DNA of 29,232 bases, taken from positions 1-29,232 of the forward strand of contig JAENWO010000001.1 of assembly GCA_016649925.1 (NCBI GenBank), written 5' to 3'. The notes below the pieces were generated by a model, which saw nothing but the letters and a program-made list of their open reading frames with translations, did not search any database and was not told the origin of the DNA. Position numbers and translations under genes: made by a program. Below, in pieces: positions 6,027 to 13,060 of this stretch. How positions within the stretch are numbered: position 1 is the stretch's first letter; each line of letters begins with the position of its first letter. The stretch comes from Actinomycetales bacterium. GTDB taxonomy: Bacteria > Actinomycetota > Actinomycetes > Actinomycetales > Beutenbergiaceae.

Positions 6027-6571
6027 CGGCAGACGTGCACTCTGCGGTACCTGGCCCGCATCTCGGCCTCGCGCTCGACGGGTGCGTGGGCGAATGCGTA
6101 GACGGGTGAGCTGAGCCCCTCGGGCGTTGTGAACCCCTCGACCTCAGCCTCACGTGCGTAGGCGTCCGCGTAGACGTGCAGGTAACGGTGGCGCTCGGTG
6201 AAGCCCTGTGCGCGGTACCTGCGGTTGGCGGCCTCGTCGCCGCGGGTCCACGCGTCCAGCGTCGAGGCACCGTGGCTGTTCAGGGCCGGCAGCGCGCCGC
6301 AGAGGAGGCGGCCGGCGATGCCGCGGCGGGTGTGGTCTGGGTGGACCGCGACCGACTCGATCGTGGCCGTGGTGGCGTCGATGGTCACGCCGAGCAGACC
6401 GAGGACCTCGGCGCCCTCGGTTGCCACGAGCCGCACCACCGGCAGGTCGTAGGCGGGGCGGGACACGAGGACGTCGTCGTAGTGCTCGGTGTCGAAGAAG
6501 CTCAGCAGTCGGCAGCGCAGCCAGCTACGTTCGTCGCGGTCGAGATAAGGGCGGAAGGTCAGGGAAGCCAT
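5813..6571 (-). CDS. GNAT-family N-acetyltransferase with an anomalous C-terminal tail
   Basis: A 252-residue open frame. Residues about 20-135 form a GNAT fold: S-V-A-V-H-P-D-H-T-R-R-G-I-A-G-R-L contains the acetyl-CoA pyrophosphate-binding loop (R-x-x-G-x-A), and A-N-R-R-Y-R-A-Q-G-F-T precedes the final strand. A conserved-looking end, R-V-H-V-C-R-Q-Y-L-R-E-L-P, is reached near residue 189. The last 60 or so residues are Arg/Ala/Gly-rich and are simply the antisense of the broken kinase gene, so the original stop was probably near 5990-6000; a shift in the C6 run at about 6003 would expose a TAG. The substrate is unknown. ATG 6571 has no clear ribosome binding site. The gene may still make a functional enzyme with a junk tail. 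Confidence 0.72.
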   Translation of the reverse strand: MASLTFRPYLDRDERSWLRCRLLSFFDTEHYDDVLVSRPAYDLPVVRLVATEGAEVLGLLGVTIDATTATIESVAVHPDHTRRGIAGRLLCGALPALNSHGASTLDAWTRGDEAANRRYRAQGFTERHRYLHVYADAYAREAEVEGFTTPEGLSSPVYAFAHAPVEREAEMRARYRRVHVCRQYLRELPPDIGAGPREGGCAVVRGFQREALVRPAGRGAAPDRSRPSRRTSARLRAGARDRATGHGPVRRR

Positions 6572-6802
6572 CGTCGTCCGTTCGTCGTGAGGGCTGGGTC
6601 GAGCGCCCGAGCACGGTGCGCTCGGGAGGGGTGGTCGGGCATGCTCACCGGCGACGACACGAGCCGCACCATGGGGGTACCGACGCTCACGTCTGGGTGG
6701 TACCGACGTGCGCCAGACGAAAGGAGTGGCGTTCGGGCGTGCGGACCGGCAGGCTAGGGAGCCGTCGGAGAGTCCGGCCCGAGCAGATCAGCGAGGTGGC
6801 AC
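6572..6802. other. Intergenic spacer, divergent promoters expected
   Basis: 231 bases between the GNAT start and the DUF5302 start. I see a 7-bp hairpin (CCCGAGC / GCTCGGG, near 6607-6627) and a repeated GGTACCGAC motif (near 6676 and 6699), but no recognisable promoter consensus, RNA gene or operator. Confidence 0.4.
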
Positions 6803-7006
6803 ATGCCCGACCCTATGCCCGACCCCCAGAACGCCGACGTGACCGATGCGCTCGCGGACGCCAAGGAGAAGATGCGTGAGGCCCTGGACCGCAAGCGAAC
6901 CGGCGAGCACCTGAGCGCCGACGGCCGTCGCAACACGGGCAGCGTGCACGGCTCCGAGGTCACCGGCGCCGAGCAGAAGCGGGTCTTCCGCCGCAAGTCC
7001 GGCTGA
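6803..7006 (+). CDS. Small DUF5302-type hypothetical protein
   Basis: A 67-residue, very hydrophilic protein with no signal peptide or membrane segment. A central amphipathic segment (A-K-E-K-M-R-E-A-L-D-R-K-R) is followed by a polar, His/Gly/Ser-containing linker and the terminal F-R-R-K-S-G. The terminal R-R-K-S-G and the K-x-x-x-R-E-A-L-x-R-K core are what I recall for the actinobacterial DUF5302 family, whose function is unknown. ATG 6803 is supported by GAGGTGG seven bases upstream; a second in-frame ATG at 6815 lacks one. It stands alone between the divergent GNAT gene and the convergent serA, with a hairpin behind it. Confidence 0.75.
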   Translation: MPDPMPDPQNADVTDALADAKEKMREALDRKRTGEHLSADGRRNTGSVHGSEVTGAEQKRVFRRKSG

Positions 7007-7036
7007 GCTCAGCGGCAACGACGGGCCACGAGGGGG

Positions 7037-7052
7037 GGCGGGATCGCCCGCC
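7037..7052. terminator. GC hairpin between the DUF5302 gene and serA
   Basis: GGCGGG-ATCG-CCCGCC: a 6-bp stem with a 4-base loop inside a G-run/C-run region, located between two convergent stop codons. It could serve both directions. Confidence 0.5.
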
Positions 7053-7058
7053 TGCCCC

Positions 7059-8294
7059 TCACTGGCGCCAGTGCTGGTCCGGACCCAGCGCACGGACGCG
7101 GATCGTCGCTTCCATCGCCTGGAGCTGCTCGAGGGCGTGCTCCGGCAGTGGGCCGCCGATGTCCGTCACCACGTAGCCGATCTCACCCCAGGTGCCGAGC
7201 GCCTGGCTCTCGATGTTGACGCCGCCGGAGGACAACGCCTGGTTGACGCCGGCGAGGACGCCGGGCACGTTGCGGTGCAGGTGCGCGATCCGGTGGGCTC
7301 CCTCGCGGGGGCGGTCCAGGATCAGGCTGGGCACGTTGACGCTCAGCGCCGTGGCGCCCACCTCGAGGTAGTCCCGCAGCTTCCCGGCCACGAAGAGGCC
7401 GATGTCCTCCTGCGCCTCCTCGGTGGAGCCGCCCACGTGCGGGGTGAGGATGACGTTGGGCAGGTCGCGCAGCTCGGAATCGAAGGAGTCGCCCTGCTTC
7501 TTCGGCTCGACCGGGAAGACGTCGACAGCGGCGCCGACCACCCGCCCGGAGAGGATCTGGTGCCGCAGGTGGGAGTAGTCCACGAGGAAGCCGCGGGAGA
7601 GGTTGAGGAAGATCGAGCCCTCCTTCATCCGCGCGAACTGCGTCGGCCCGAACATCCCGGCGTTGCCGGGCCGGCCGTCGACGTGCAGGGTGACGACGTC
7701 CGCAACGTCCAGCAGCTCGTCCAGGCTGGACATCCGCCGGGCATTGCCCAGGGCCAGCTTCTCCGCGGAGTCGTAGAAGACCACCCGCATGCCGACCGCC
7801 TCCGCCAGTACGGAGAGCTGCGTGCCGATGTTGCCGTAGCCAACGATCCCGAGCGTTCGGCCGCGAACCTCGTGCGACCCGGCGGCGGACTTGTCCCAGA
7901 CGCCGGCGTGCAGGGACTTGTCGCGCTCGGTCAGTCGGCGGGTGAGCGCGATGATCTCGGCGAGCGTGAGCTCCACCACGGACCGGGTGTTGGAGAACGG
8001 CGCGTTGAAGACCGCGACGCCGTGGTTCGCCGCTGCCCGCAGCTCGACCTGGTTCGTGCCGATGCCGAACGCCCCGACGGCGAGCAGGCGCTCCGAGCGC
8101 TCGAGGACCCGGGAGGTCACCTGCGTCTTCGAGCGGATGCCGAGGATGTCGACACCCGCGAGCGCCTCGATCAGCTCGTCCTCGTCGAGGGCGCCCTTGT
8201 GCGTGACCACCTCGATCCCGGTCTTCTCAAGGAGCTCGGTCCCCAGCGGATGGATGTTCTCAAGGAGCAGCGCTTTCACCCCGACATCGTCCAC
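7059..8294 (-). CDS. serA: D-3-phosphoglycerate dehydrogenase, short ACT type
   Basis: A 411-residue enzyme oxidising 3-phosphoglycerate to 3-phosphohydroxypyruvate, the first step of serine synthesis. It follows the E. coli SerA plan: N-terminal half of the substrate domain, an NAD-binding Rossmann fold (G-I-V-G-Y-G-N-I-G-T-Q, about 150-160), catalytic Arg in L-S-R-G, Glu in F-P-V-E-P, His in L-T-P-H-V-G-G-S, then a C-terminal ACT domain (about 335-405, R-N-V-P-G-V-L) for serine feedback. The A-F-G-I-G-T-N-Q-V and F-N-A-P-F-S-N-T-R-S-V blocks are strongly SerA-like. Many actinobacteria carry a 530-residue SerA, so this short form is a distinct type. Start GTG 8294 is uncertain; GTG 8279 would also serve. 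It lies 27 bases downstream of helD in the same direction. Confidence 0.92.
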   Translation of the reverse strand: MDDVGVKALLLENIHPLGTELLEKTGIEVVTHKGALDEDELIEALAGVDILGIRSKTQVTSRVLERSERLLAVGAFGIGTNQVELRAAANHGVAVFNAPFSNTRSVVELTLAEIIALTRRLTERDKSLHAGVWDKSAAGSHEVRGRTLGIVGYGNIGTQLSVLAEAVGMRVVFYDSAEKLALGNARRMSSLDELLDVADVVTLHVDGRPGNAGMFGPTQFARMKEGSIFLNLSRGFLVDYSHLRHQILSGRVVGAAVDVFPVEPKKQGDSFDSELRDLPNVILTPHVGGSTEEAQEDIGLFVAGKLRDYLEVGATALSVNVPSLILDRPREGAHRIAHLHRNVPGVLAGVNQALSSGGVNIESQALGTWGEIGYVVTDIGGPLPEHALEQLQAMEATIRVRALGPDQHWRQ

Positions 8295-8321
8295 CCGTCC
8301 GACGTGTGAACAAACTCGCTC

Positions 8322-10523
8322 TCACCTGCTGGACGGATCCAGGCCCTCCGGCAGCGGTGCGGCGTGCACCACGTGCAGTCTCGTGGTCGGTCGGGTGATC
8401 GCGACGTAGACGTCACCGGGTCCGTGACCGGCTCGCAGCACGTGGTCGGGCTCGACCAGCACGACCACGTCGAACTCGAGCCCCTTGCTCGCGGCCGGAT
8501 CCAGCACGACGACCTCGTCGGTGAGGTCGACGGGCTCTCCCGTGGCGAGTGCTCTGGCCACCTGGTGGCGCAGGGCCGACGGTGCGATCACCGCGAGCTT
8601 GCCGCCGCCGAGCTCGGCCCGCTCCTTCGCCACCACGTCCACCACGCCCTGGATGAGGTCCGTGGTGTGAGTGATGACGAGTGCGTCCGGGAGGTCGCGA
8701 GCCGATGTGACCGGCGTCGGGGGGTGCTGCGGATCGGCCGCGATCGCGACTCGCCGGGCCGCGTCCATGACGGACGACGGCGTCCGGTAGTTCACGGTGA
8801 GCGTCGCCAGGCGCCAGGCGCCACGCAGCTGCCCCTCCAGCATCCGTCCCCAGTCCCGCGCGCCCGCGCTGGTGGAGGTCTGCGAGACGTCGCCCACGAT
8901 CGTCATGGACCGCCTCGGGTTCCGGCGGATGAGGGCACGCCACGCCATCGCGGAGAGCTCCTGGGCCTCGTCGATGACGATGTGGCCGTAGGTCCAGCTG
9001 CGGTCGCTGATCGCGCGCTCGGCGGTCGTCAGGCTCGGACCGCTGGAGGCGAACCGGTCCGCCAGCATCTCGGCGCTGACGATCCCCCCACCGGCGCCGG
9101 TGCTGGACAGGACGTCGCGGGCGAACTCCACCTCCTGCTCACGGCCGGCCCGCTCGAGGCGGGCCCGGGCGCGGTCGGCCGACTCGTCCGCGCCGATCAG
9201 CTCGGCGGCCTCGTCGATCAAGGGCACGTCCGCGAGGGTCCACGACGCGTCACGGTCCCGGAGCAGGAGCGCCCGCTCCGCCGCGGACAGCTCCGGCGCG
9301 GCGTGCGCGAGCCGCTCCGGGTGCGCGTACAGGCCCGCCAGCAGAGGGGCCGCGGACAGCGGCATCCAGCACAGGTTCAGCGCCACGCGCACATCGCGTG
9401 CGGAGCGGATCTCCTCGAGGATCTCCGCGCGGTCCTCCTCGCCCATGCCCCCGATCTGCTCGGCGTACTGGATCGCCAGGGCCGAGAGCATCGAGCGCAC
9501 GAACGTGACCCGGGCCTGGTTGTGCGGGGTGTGGGTGCGCCGCGCCTTGGCCTGCGCCTCACGCACGTCCGCCGGCAGGAGCCGCAGCGTGACGGATCCC
9601 ACCCCCAGGTCACGGGCGGGGAGGACCCGCTGCTGTGCCCGGACGGCCCGCGCGATGATCCGCACCCACACGGCGCGGCCCTTGACCTCGGCGACGGCAT
9701 CGTCCTCCACGCCGGTGGCGACGATGCCGGGCACGAGGTCCGCCATCGTGGAGGTGACCACACCGGTCTCGCCCAGGGACGGCAGTACCTGCTCGATGTA
9801 GCGCAGGAAGACCCGGCTCGGCCCGATCAGCAGCACGCCCGAGCGTTCCAGCCGCTGGCGGTGCGCATAGAGGAGGTAGGCGGCGCGGTGCAGCGCGACG
9901 GCAGTCTTGCCCGTCCCGGGTCCGCCCTGGACCACCAGGACGCCGTCGAGCTCGGACCGGATGACCGCGTCCTGCTCGGCCTGGATCGTCGCGACGATGT
10001 CGCCCATCCGCCCGGTCCGGTGCGCACCGAGTGCGGCGAGGAGCGCGCCCTCGCCGGAGAGGTTGAGCTCAGCGGCCTCACCGAGCGCCGCGAGGTCGAG
10101 GACGTCGTCCTCCACGGAGACCACGGTGCGCCCGCGGGTGTGCAGGTGGCGGCGCAGGATGACGTCGCCGGGGGAGGCGGCGGTCGCCTGGTAGAACGGC
10201 CGGGCCGCAGGCGCGCGCCAGTCGGTGAGCATCGGGGCGTGCTCGGCGTCGGAGATGCCGAGGCGACCGACGTACCGGCGCTCGCCGTCGCGCAGGTCGA
10301 GGCGACCGAACACGAGCCGGTCCTCGACGGAGTCGAGCTGGGCCAGGCGGTCGGAGTAGAGGGTCGCGAACGCGTCGCGCTCGGAGCGGTTCTGCGGCGA
10401 GCCCGAGGGGCCGCTGCGGCGCACCTCGGCCAACCGCCGTCTGGACTGGCGGCGCAGGGCGTCCAGGCGGGCGTAGACGGCGTCGAGATAAGACTGCTCG
10501 GTGGCGTGCGGCTGGTTCGTCAC
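8322..10523 (-). CDS. HelD/HelR-like RNA polymerase-associated helicase (UvrD-like)
   Basis: A superfamily 1 ATPase of about 733 residues, matching actinobacterial class II HelD. An N-terminal charged helical arm (about 8-70) is followed by the diagnostic M-L-T-D-W-R-A-P-A-A-R-P-F-Y block, Walker A in G-G-P-G-T-G-K-T (about 200-207), a D-E-A-Q-E-L Walker B box, V-N-Y-R-T-P and a final V-A-I-T-R-P motif VI. HelD proteins bind RNA polymerase, clear it from stalled complexes, and in HelR forms protect it from rifamycins. GTG 10523 is preferred because it puts the protein start about 10 residues before E-Q-x-Y-L-D, as in M. smegmatis HelD recalled from memory. An upstream in-frame GTG (10610) overlaps what looks like a -10 (GATAAT). 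A rifamycin role cannot be read from sequence alone. Confidence 0.85.
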   Translation of the reverse strand: MTNQPHATEQSYLDAVYARLDALRRQSRRRLAEVRRSGPSGSPQNRSERDAFATLYSDRLAQLDSVEDRLVFGRLDLRDGERRYVGRLGISDAEHAPMLTDWRAPAARPFYQATAASPGDVILRRHLHTRGRTVVSVEDDVLDLAALGEAAELNLSGEGALLAALGAHRTGRMGDIVATIQAEQDAVIRSELDGVLVVQGGPGTGKTAVALHRAAYLLYAHRQRLERSGVLLIGPSRVFLRYIEQVLPSLGETGVVTSTMADLVPGIVATGVEDDAVAEVKGRAVWVRIIARAVRAQQRVLPARDLGVGSVTLRLLPADVREAQAKARRTHTPHNQARVTFVRSMLSALAIQYAEQIGGMGEEDRAEILEEIRSARDVRVALNLCWMPLSAAPLLAGLYAHPERLAHAAPELSAAERALLLRDRDASWTLADVPLIDEAAELIGADESADRARARLERAGREQEVEFARDVLSSTGAGGGIVSAEMLADRFASSGPSLTTAERAISDRSWTYGHIVIDEAQELSAMAWRALIRRNPRRSMTIVGDVSQTSTSAGARDWGRMLEGQLRGAWRLATLTVNYRTPSSVMDAARRVAIAADPQHPPTPVTSARDLPDALVITHTTDLIQGVVDVVAKERAELGGGKLAVIAPSALRHQVARALATGEPVDLTDEVVVLDPAASKGLEFDVVVLVEPDHVLRAGHGPGDVYVAITRPTTRLHVVHAAPLPEGLDPSSR

Positions 10524-10601
10524 GGGTTCGCTCGCGGGTACGGCGTGATCGGATCTCCCCTGCTGGTGTGTCCTGGGTGTGCCCCTTCGGAGCAGCCGTC
10601 C

Positions 10602-10607
10602 ATTATC
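10602..10607 (-). promoter_or_regulatory. Putative -10 (GATAAT) of the HelD/HelR-like gene
   Basis: GATAAT on the reverse strand, 5 of 6 to TATAAT, about 80 bases before GTG 10523. No good -35 is visible. Just upstream (10618-10636) is a 19-mer containing the 10-bp palindrome GTGCGCGCAC. Confidence 0.45.
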
Positions 10608-10726
10608 CACCTAGCATGGGGTGTGCGCGCACGCCGACCGTCCTTCGGAAAGTTCGACGGCCGGCCCTCGCAGCGGGAATGCCGAATCCCGTCCGGACGT
10701 TGACGAGAGCGGAGGTTAAACAAGCG

Positions 10727-11653
10727 ATGACACGCGATCCACGAGAGTTGTACACCCGCACGAGCGGGGCAACGGGCCTGCGCGAGGGCGAGGTGCCGGT
10801 GCTCGTCCATGCCCTCCAGGGCACCATCGACGCCGGTCATGCGGGTCGCCTCGTCGCTCGGCACCTGACGACGAAGCTCACCACCGAGCGCCTCATCGAC
10901 TTCGACGTCGACGCGCTGCTCGACTACCGCTCCCGTCGGCCCACCATGACGTTCGACGCCGGAGCCTGGCAGTCCTACGACGAACCGGAGCTCGTGATCG
11001 ACCTCCTGCGTGACGACGAGGGTGCGCCGCTGCTGCTCATGCACGGGCTGGAGCCGGACCTGTACTGGGAACGCTTCGTCGCGGCTGTCCGCACGGTGAT
11101 CGAGGACTTCGGTGTGACGACGACGATCGGGGTGCACGGCATCCCGATGGGTGTCCCGCACACGCGTCCGGTCACCGTCACCGCGCACGCGACCCGGGGC
11201 GAGCTGATCGCCGCGCACCCGAACTTCTTCTCCGCCGTGCAGGTCCCGGCCAGCGCCGCCGCCCTGCTCGAGCTGCGCCTCGGGCAGGAGGGTCGCGACG
11301 CCCTCGGCTTCGCGGCGAACGTGCCGCACTACCTCGCCCAGACCGAGTACCCCCAGGCGGCCGCCGAGCTGGTCAGGCAGATCTCCCGGACCACCGGGCT
11401 GAGCCTGCCGCTGGGCGACCTCGAGGCAGCCGGGGCGAAGGTCCTCGCCGAGATCGATCGGCAGGTCGAGGGGTCCGAGGAGGTCTCCGCCGTCGTCCAT
11501 GCCCTCGAGGTGCAGTTCGACTCGTTCGCCGAGGCGACGGGCCACGACCAGCGTGCCTCGCTGCTGGCCCGGTCGGAGGAGCTGCCGAGCGCGGACGAGC
11601 TGGGAGCCCAGTTCGAGGCCTACCTGGCGGGTCAGGACTCCGACGGCGATTGA
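10727..11653 (+). CDS. PAC2-family protein
   Basis: A 308-residue protein of the PAC2 (proteasome-assembly-chaperone-like) family, widespread in actinobacteria and without an agreed bacterial function. The family pattern is visible: G-x-x-D-A-G-H-A near the start (about residue 40), D-F-D-V-D-A-L-L-D-Y-R-S-R-R-P, then L-M-H-G-L-E-P-D-L-Y-W-E-R-F and G-I-P-M-G-V-P-H-T-R-P. The C-terminal 80 residues are acidic and helical (E-I-D-R-Q-V-E-G-S-E-E-V), as usual for the group. No signal peptide or membrane segment is seen. The frame stays open upstream to 10568, but ATG 10727 is preceded by GGAGG at 10711-10715 and gives the family's normal N-terminus. It is divergent from the helicase gene and followed by a long leader and the cold-shock gene. 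Confidence 0.85.
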   Translation: MTRDPRELYTRTSGATGLREGEVPVLVHALQGTIDAGHAGRLVARHLTTKLTTERLIDFDVDALLDYRSRRPTMTFDAGAWQSYDEPELVIDLLRDDEGAPLLLMHGLEPDLYWERFVAAVRTVIEDFGVTTTIGVHGIPMGVPHTRPVTVTAHATRGELIAAHPNFFSAVQVPASAAALLELRLGQEGRDALGFAANVPHYLAQTEYPQAAAELVRQISRTTGLSLPLGDLEAAGAKVLAEIDRQVEGSEEVSAVVHALEVQFDSFAEATGHDQRASLLARSEELPSADELGAQFEAYLAGQDSDGD

Positions 11654-11890
11654 CGTCGTCGGACCCGTGGCGGGCGCGGGTACAACCGTGCCAGACTTGC
11701 TCTCGTTGCAGGCAGTTCTCTTACGTACGATCCGGGGCCAAGCACAATCCGGTGCAGGTCTCACGGACGTTCGTGGGGCCCTTTGTGGGTCCTGCGTCCG
11801 GTCCGAGCAGGACGTGGGGCGAGGCATTGCGGCACAGCGGGACGTGCACACGGCTCGTCCTACTCCTGTTCCCGGAAGGACTCGCACAAC
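11654..11890 (+). promoter_or_regulatory. Long upstream region of the cold-shock gene, with hairpin
   Basis: 237 bases without a gene. A 7-bp hairpin (GTCCTGC / GCAGGAC, 11789-11813, 11-base loop) lies 77 bases before the start. A weak promoter could be TTGCTC at 11697-11702 with TTACGT at 11721-11726 or TACGAT at 11726-11731, giving a leader of about 155 bases. Long structured leaders are usual for csp genes. The ribosome binding site is GGAAGGAC at 11875-11882. Confidence 0.4.
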
Positions 11891-12094
11891 ATGGCACAGG
11901 GAATCGTCAAATGGTTCAACTCTGAGAAGGGTTACGGCTTCATCGCCCAGGACGGCGGCGGCGACGACGTCTTCGTCCACTACTCGGCCATCCAGTCCGA
12001 CGGCTACCGCAGCCTCGAAGAGGCTCAGCGTGTCGAGTTCGAGATCACCCAGGGACCCAAGGGTCCTCAGGCGGAGAGCGTTCGCCCGCTCTGA
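11891..12094 (+). CDS. cspA: Cold-shock protein, CspA family
   Basis: A 67-residue single-domain OB-fold protein that binds single-stranded RNA and DNA and melts RNA structure. RNP1 is K-G-Y-G-F-I (about 15-20) and RNP2 is D-V-F-V-H-Y (about 28-33); both keep their aromatic residues. The start M-A-Q-G-I-V-K-W-F-N-S-E is standard and the length is exactly that of the family, so ATG 11891 is secure although the frame is open upstream to 11783. The stop codon abuts the stop of the convergent spermidine-synthase-like gene (adjacent TGA and TCA), so the transcripts must overlap. Whether it is cold-induced or constitutive cannot be told; actinobacterial CspA copies are often constitutive. Confidence 0.97.
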   Translation: MAQGIVKWFNSEKGYGFIAQDGGGDDVFVHYSAIQSDGYRSLEEAQRVEFEITQGPKGPQAESVRPL

Positions 12095-12988
12095 TCAGGC
12101 TCCGAACCGGGGGCCCGCATCCGCGCAGGGTGCGGGACCCCGTCCGGCACCTCCCGCCGGCTCCGGGTCTGGGTAGGGCCGCGACGTTCCGATGAACTGG
12201 TCCAGGGCGGCGGAGTGCACGAGCGTTGCCGGGGCGGGCAGGCGTCGCAGCCGGCGTTCGATCCGCTCGAACGGCAGCGGCGCGCCAGAGCCGACCAGCA
12301 CGACGTTGCCGTACCGGCGCCCACGGAGGACCCCTGGCTCGACGATCACGGCTGTGTGCGCGAAGACACTGCGTACCGTGGCCGCCTCGCGGCGCGCGTG
12401 CGGCAGCGGGGGATGGTCCGCACTGTTCGCGAGGTACAGACCGTTCGGGCCCAGGGCGCGGCCGACCTCCCGGGTGAACTCGAGCGTGCGCACGTGCTCC
12501 GGGACCACGCGCTGGGCGAAGACGTCGCGGATGACGACGTCGAAGCCACCCTCGCGCAGCGTCGTCAGGGCGTGCCGTGCGTCGTCGATTCGGATCCTCA
12601 GCCGCGGTGCGCGCGGAAGGGCGAACCACTCCCGCACGTACTGGGCGAGCAGTGGGTCGATCTCCACAGCGAGCTGGCGGGAGCCGGGCCACCGCGCGTC
12701 CACGGCGCGGGCCATCGCGCAGCCCGCCGCACCGAGGTGCACTGCACGGACGCCCTCGCCCTCGGGGAGCACCTCTTCGAGCACCTCGGCCATCTGCTGC
12801 ATGTACTCGAAGACGAGACGGGTCGGATCGACGAGGTCGAGGTAGGAGCTCTCCACGCCGTCCAGGAGGAGCAGCACGCCGTCGGGATCGGCGGTGTCGG
12901 TGCTCAGCTCTACGCTCGAGAACGTCGAGGCTACGGGTCCGGTCGGCAGGTCGGGGAAGTCCCGGCGGACCGGGGAACGTCGGGCCAT
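12095..12988 (-). CDS. Spermidine-synthase-like (aminopropyltransferase/methyltransferase-fold) protein
   Basis: 297 residues from ATG 12988. A short N-terminal β-domain (V-E-S-S-Y-L-D-L-V-D-P, about 44-54) leads into a Rossmann methyltransferase-like fold: V-H-L-G-A-A-G at about 83-89 binds the adenosyl cofactor, E-I-D-P at 109-112 carries the acidic ribose ligand, D-D-A-R-H-A-L follows, and F-D-V-V-I-R-D-V-F marks motif IV. Actinobacteria carry several such SpeE-like proteins that do not make spermidine; the true reaction is unknown. The last 30 residues are Pro/Gly/Ala-rich and probably disordered. Upstream in-frame extension to 13102 is rejected because it would cross the divergent promoter. 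No Shine-Dalgarno is present, but TACGGT lies six bases before ATG, suggesting a leaderless transcript. An SOS box overlaps its expected -35 region. Confidence 0.8.
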   Translation of the reverse strand: MARRSPVRRDFPDLPTGPVASTFSSVELSTDTADPDGVLLLLDGVESSYLDLVDPTRLVFEYMQQMAEVLEEVLPEGEGVRAVHLGAAGCAMARAVDARWPGSRQLAVEIDPLLAQYVREWFALPRAPRLRIRIDDARHALTTLREGGFDVVIRDVFAQRVVPEHVRTLEFTREVGRALGPNGLYLANSADHPPLPHARREAATVRSVFAHTAVIVEPGVLRGRRYGNVVLVGSGAPLPFERIERRLRRLPAPATLVHSAALDQFIGTSRPYPDPEPAGGAGRGPAPCADAGPRFGA

Positions 12989-12994
12989 CCCCAG

Positions 12995-13000
12995 ACCGTA
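12995..13000 (-). promoter_or_regulatory. Putative leaderless -10 (TACGGT) of the spermidine-synthase-like gene
   Basis: On the reverse strand TACGGT is followed by CTGGGG and ATG 12988. The SOS box at 13014-13029 lies where the -35 contact would fall. Confidence 0.4.
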
Positions 13001-13003
13001 CCC

Positions 13004-13033
13004 TTGACAGACGTAGAACAAGCGTTCGATACT
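13004..13033 (+). promoter_or_regulatory. SOS promoter of the HEPN–dinB operon: -35, LexA box, -10
   Basis: A perfect -35 TTGACA (13004-13009), an 18-base spacer and a -10 GATACT (13028-13033). The 16-mer at 13014-13029 (TAGAACAAGCGTTCGA) matches the SOS box TCGAAC-N4-GTTCGA at 11 of 12 arm bases and lies between the two promoter elements, so LexA would block RNA polymerase. This is the best LexA box in the window. Confidence 0.8.
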
Positions 13034-13060
13034 GGTCGGACGAGGGACGGGAGGCTCCTG

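Noticed and set aside
5562..6114. Programmed frameshift in the kinase gene
   Set aside because: The frame change coincides with a 16-bp duplication, not a slippery heptamer, and a second frame change plus a deletion follows.
8364..10703. A 779-codon forward open frame opposite the HelD-like gene
   Set aside because: Composition is rich in Arg, Gly, His and Val with no motif; the reverse strand has a complete helicase motif set.
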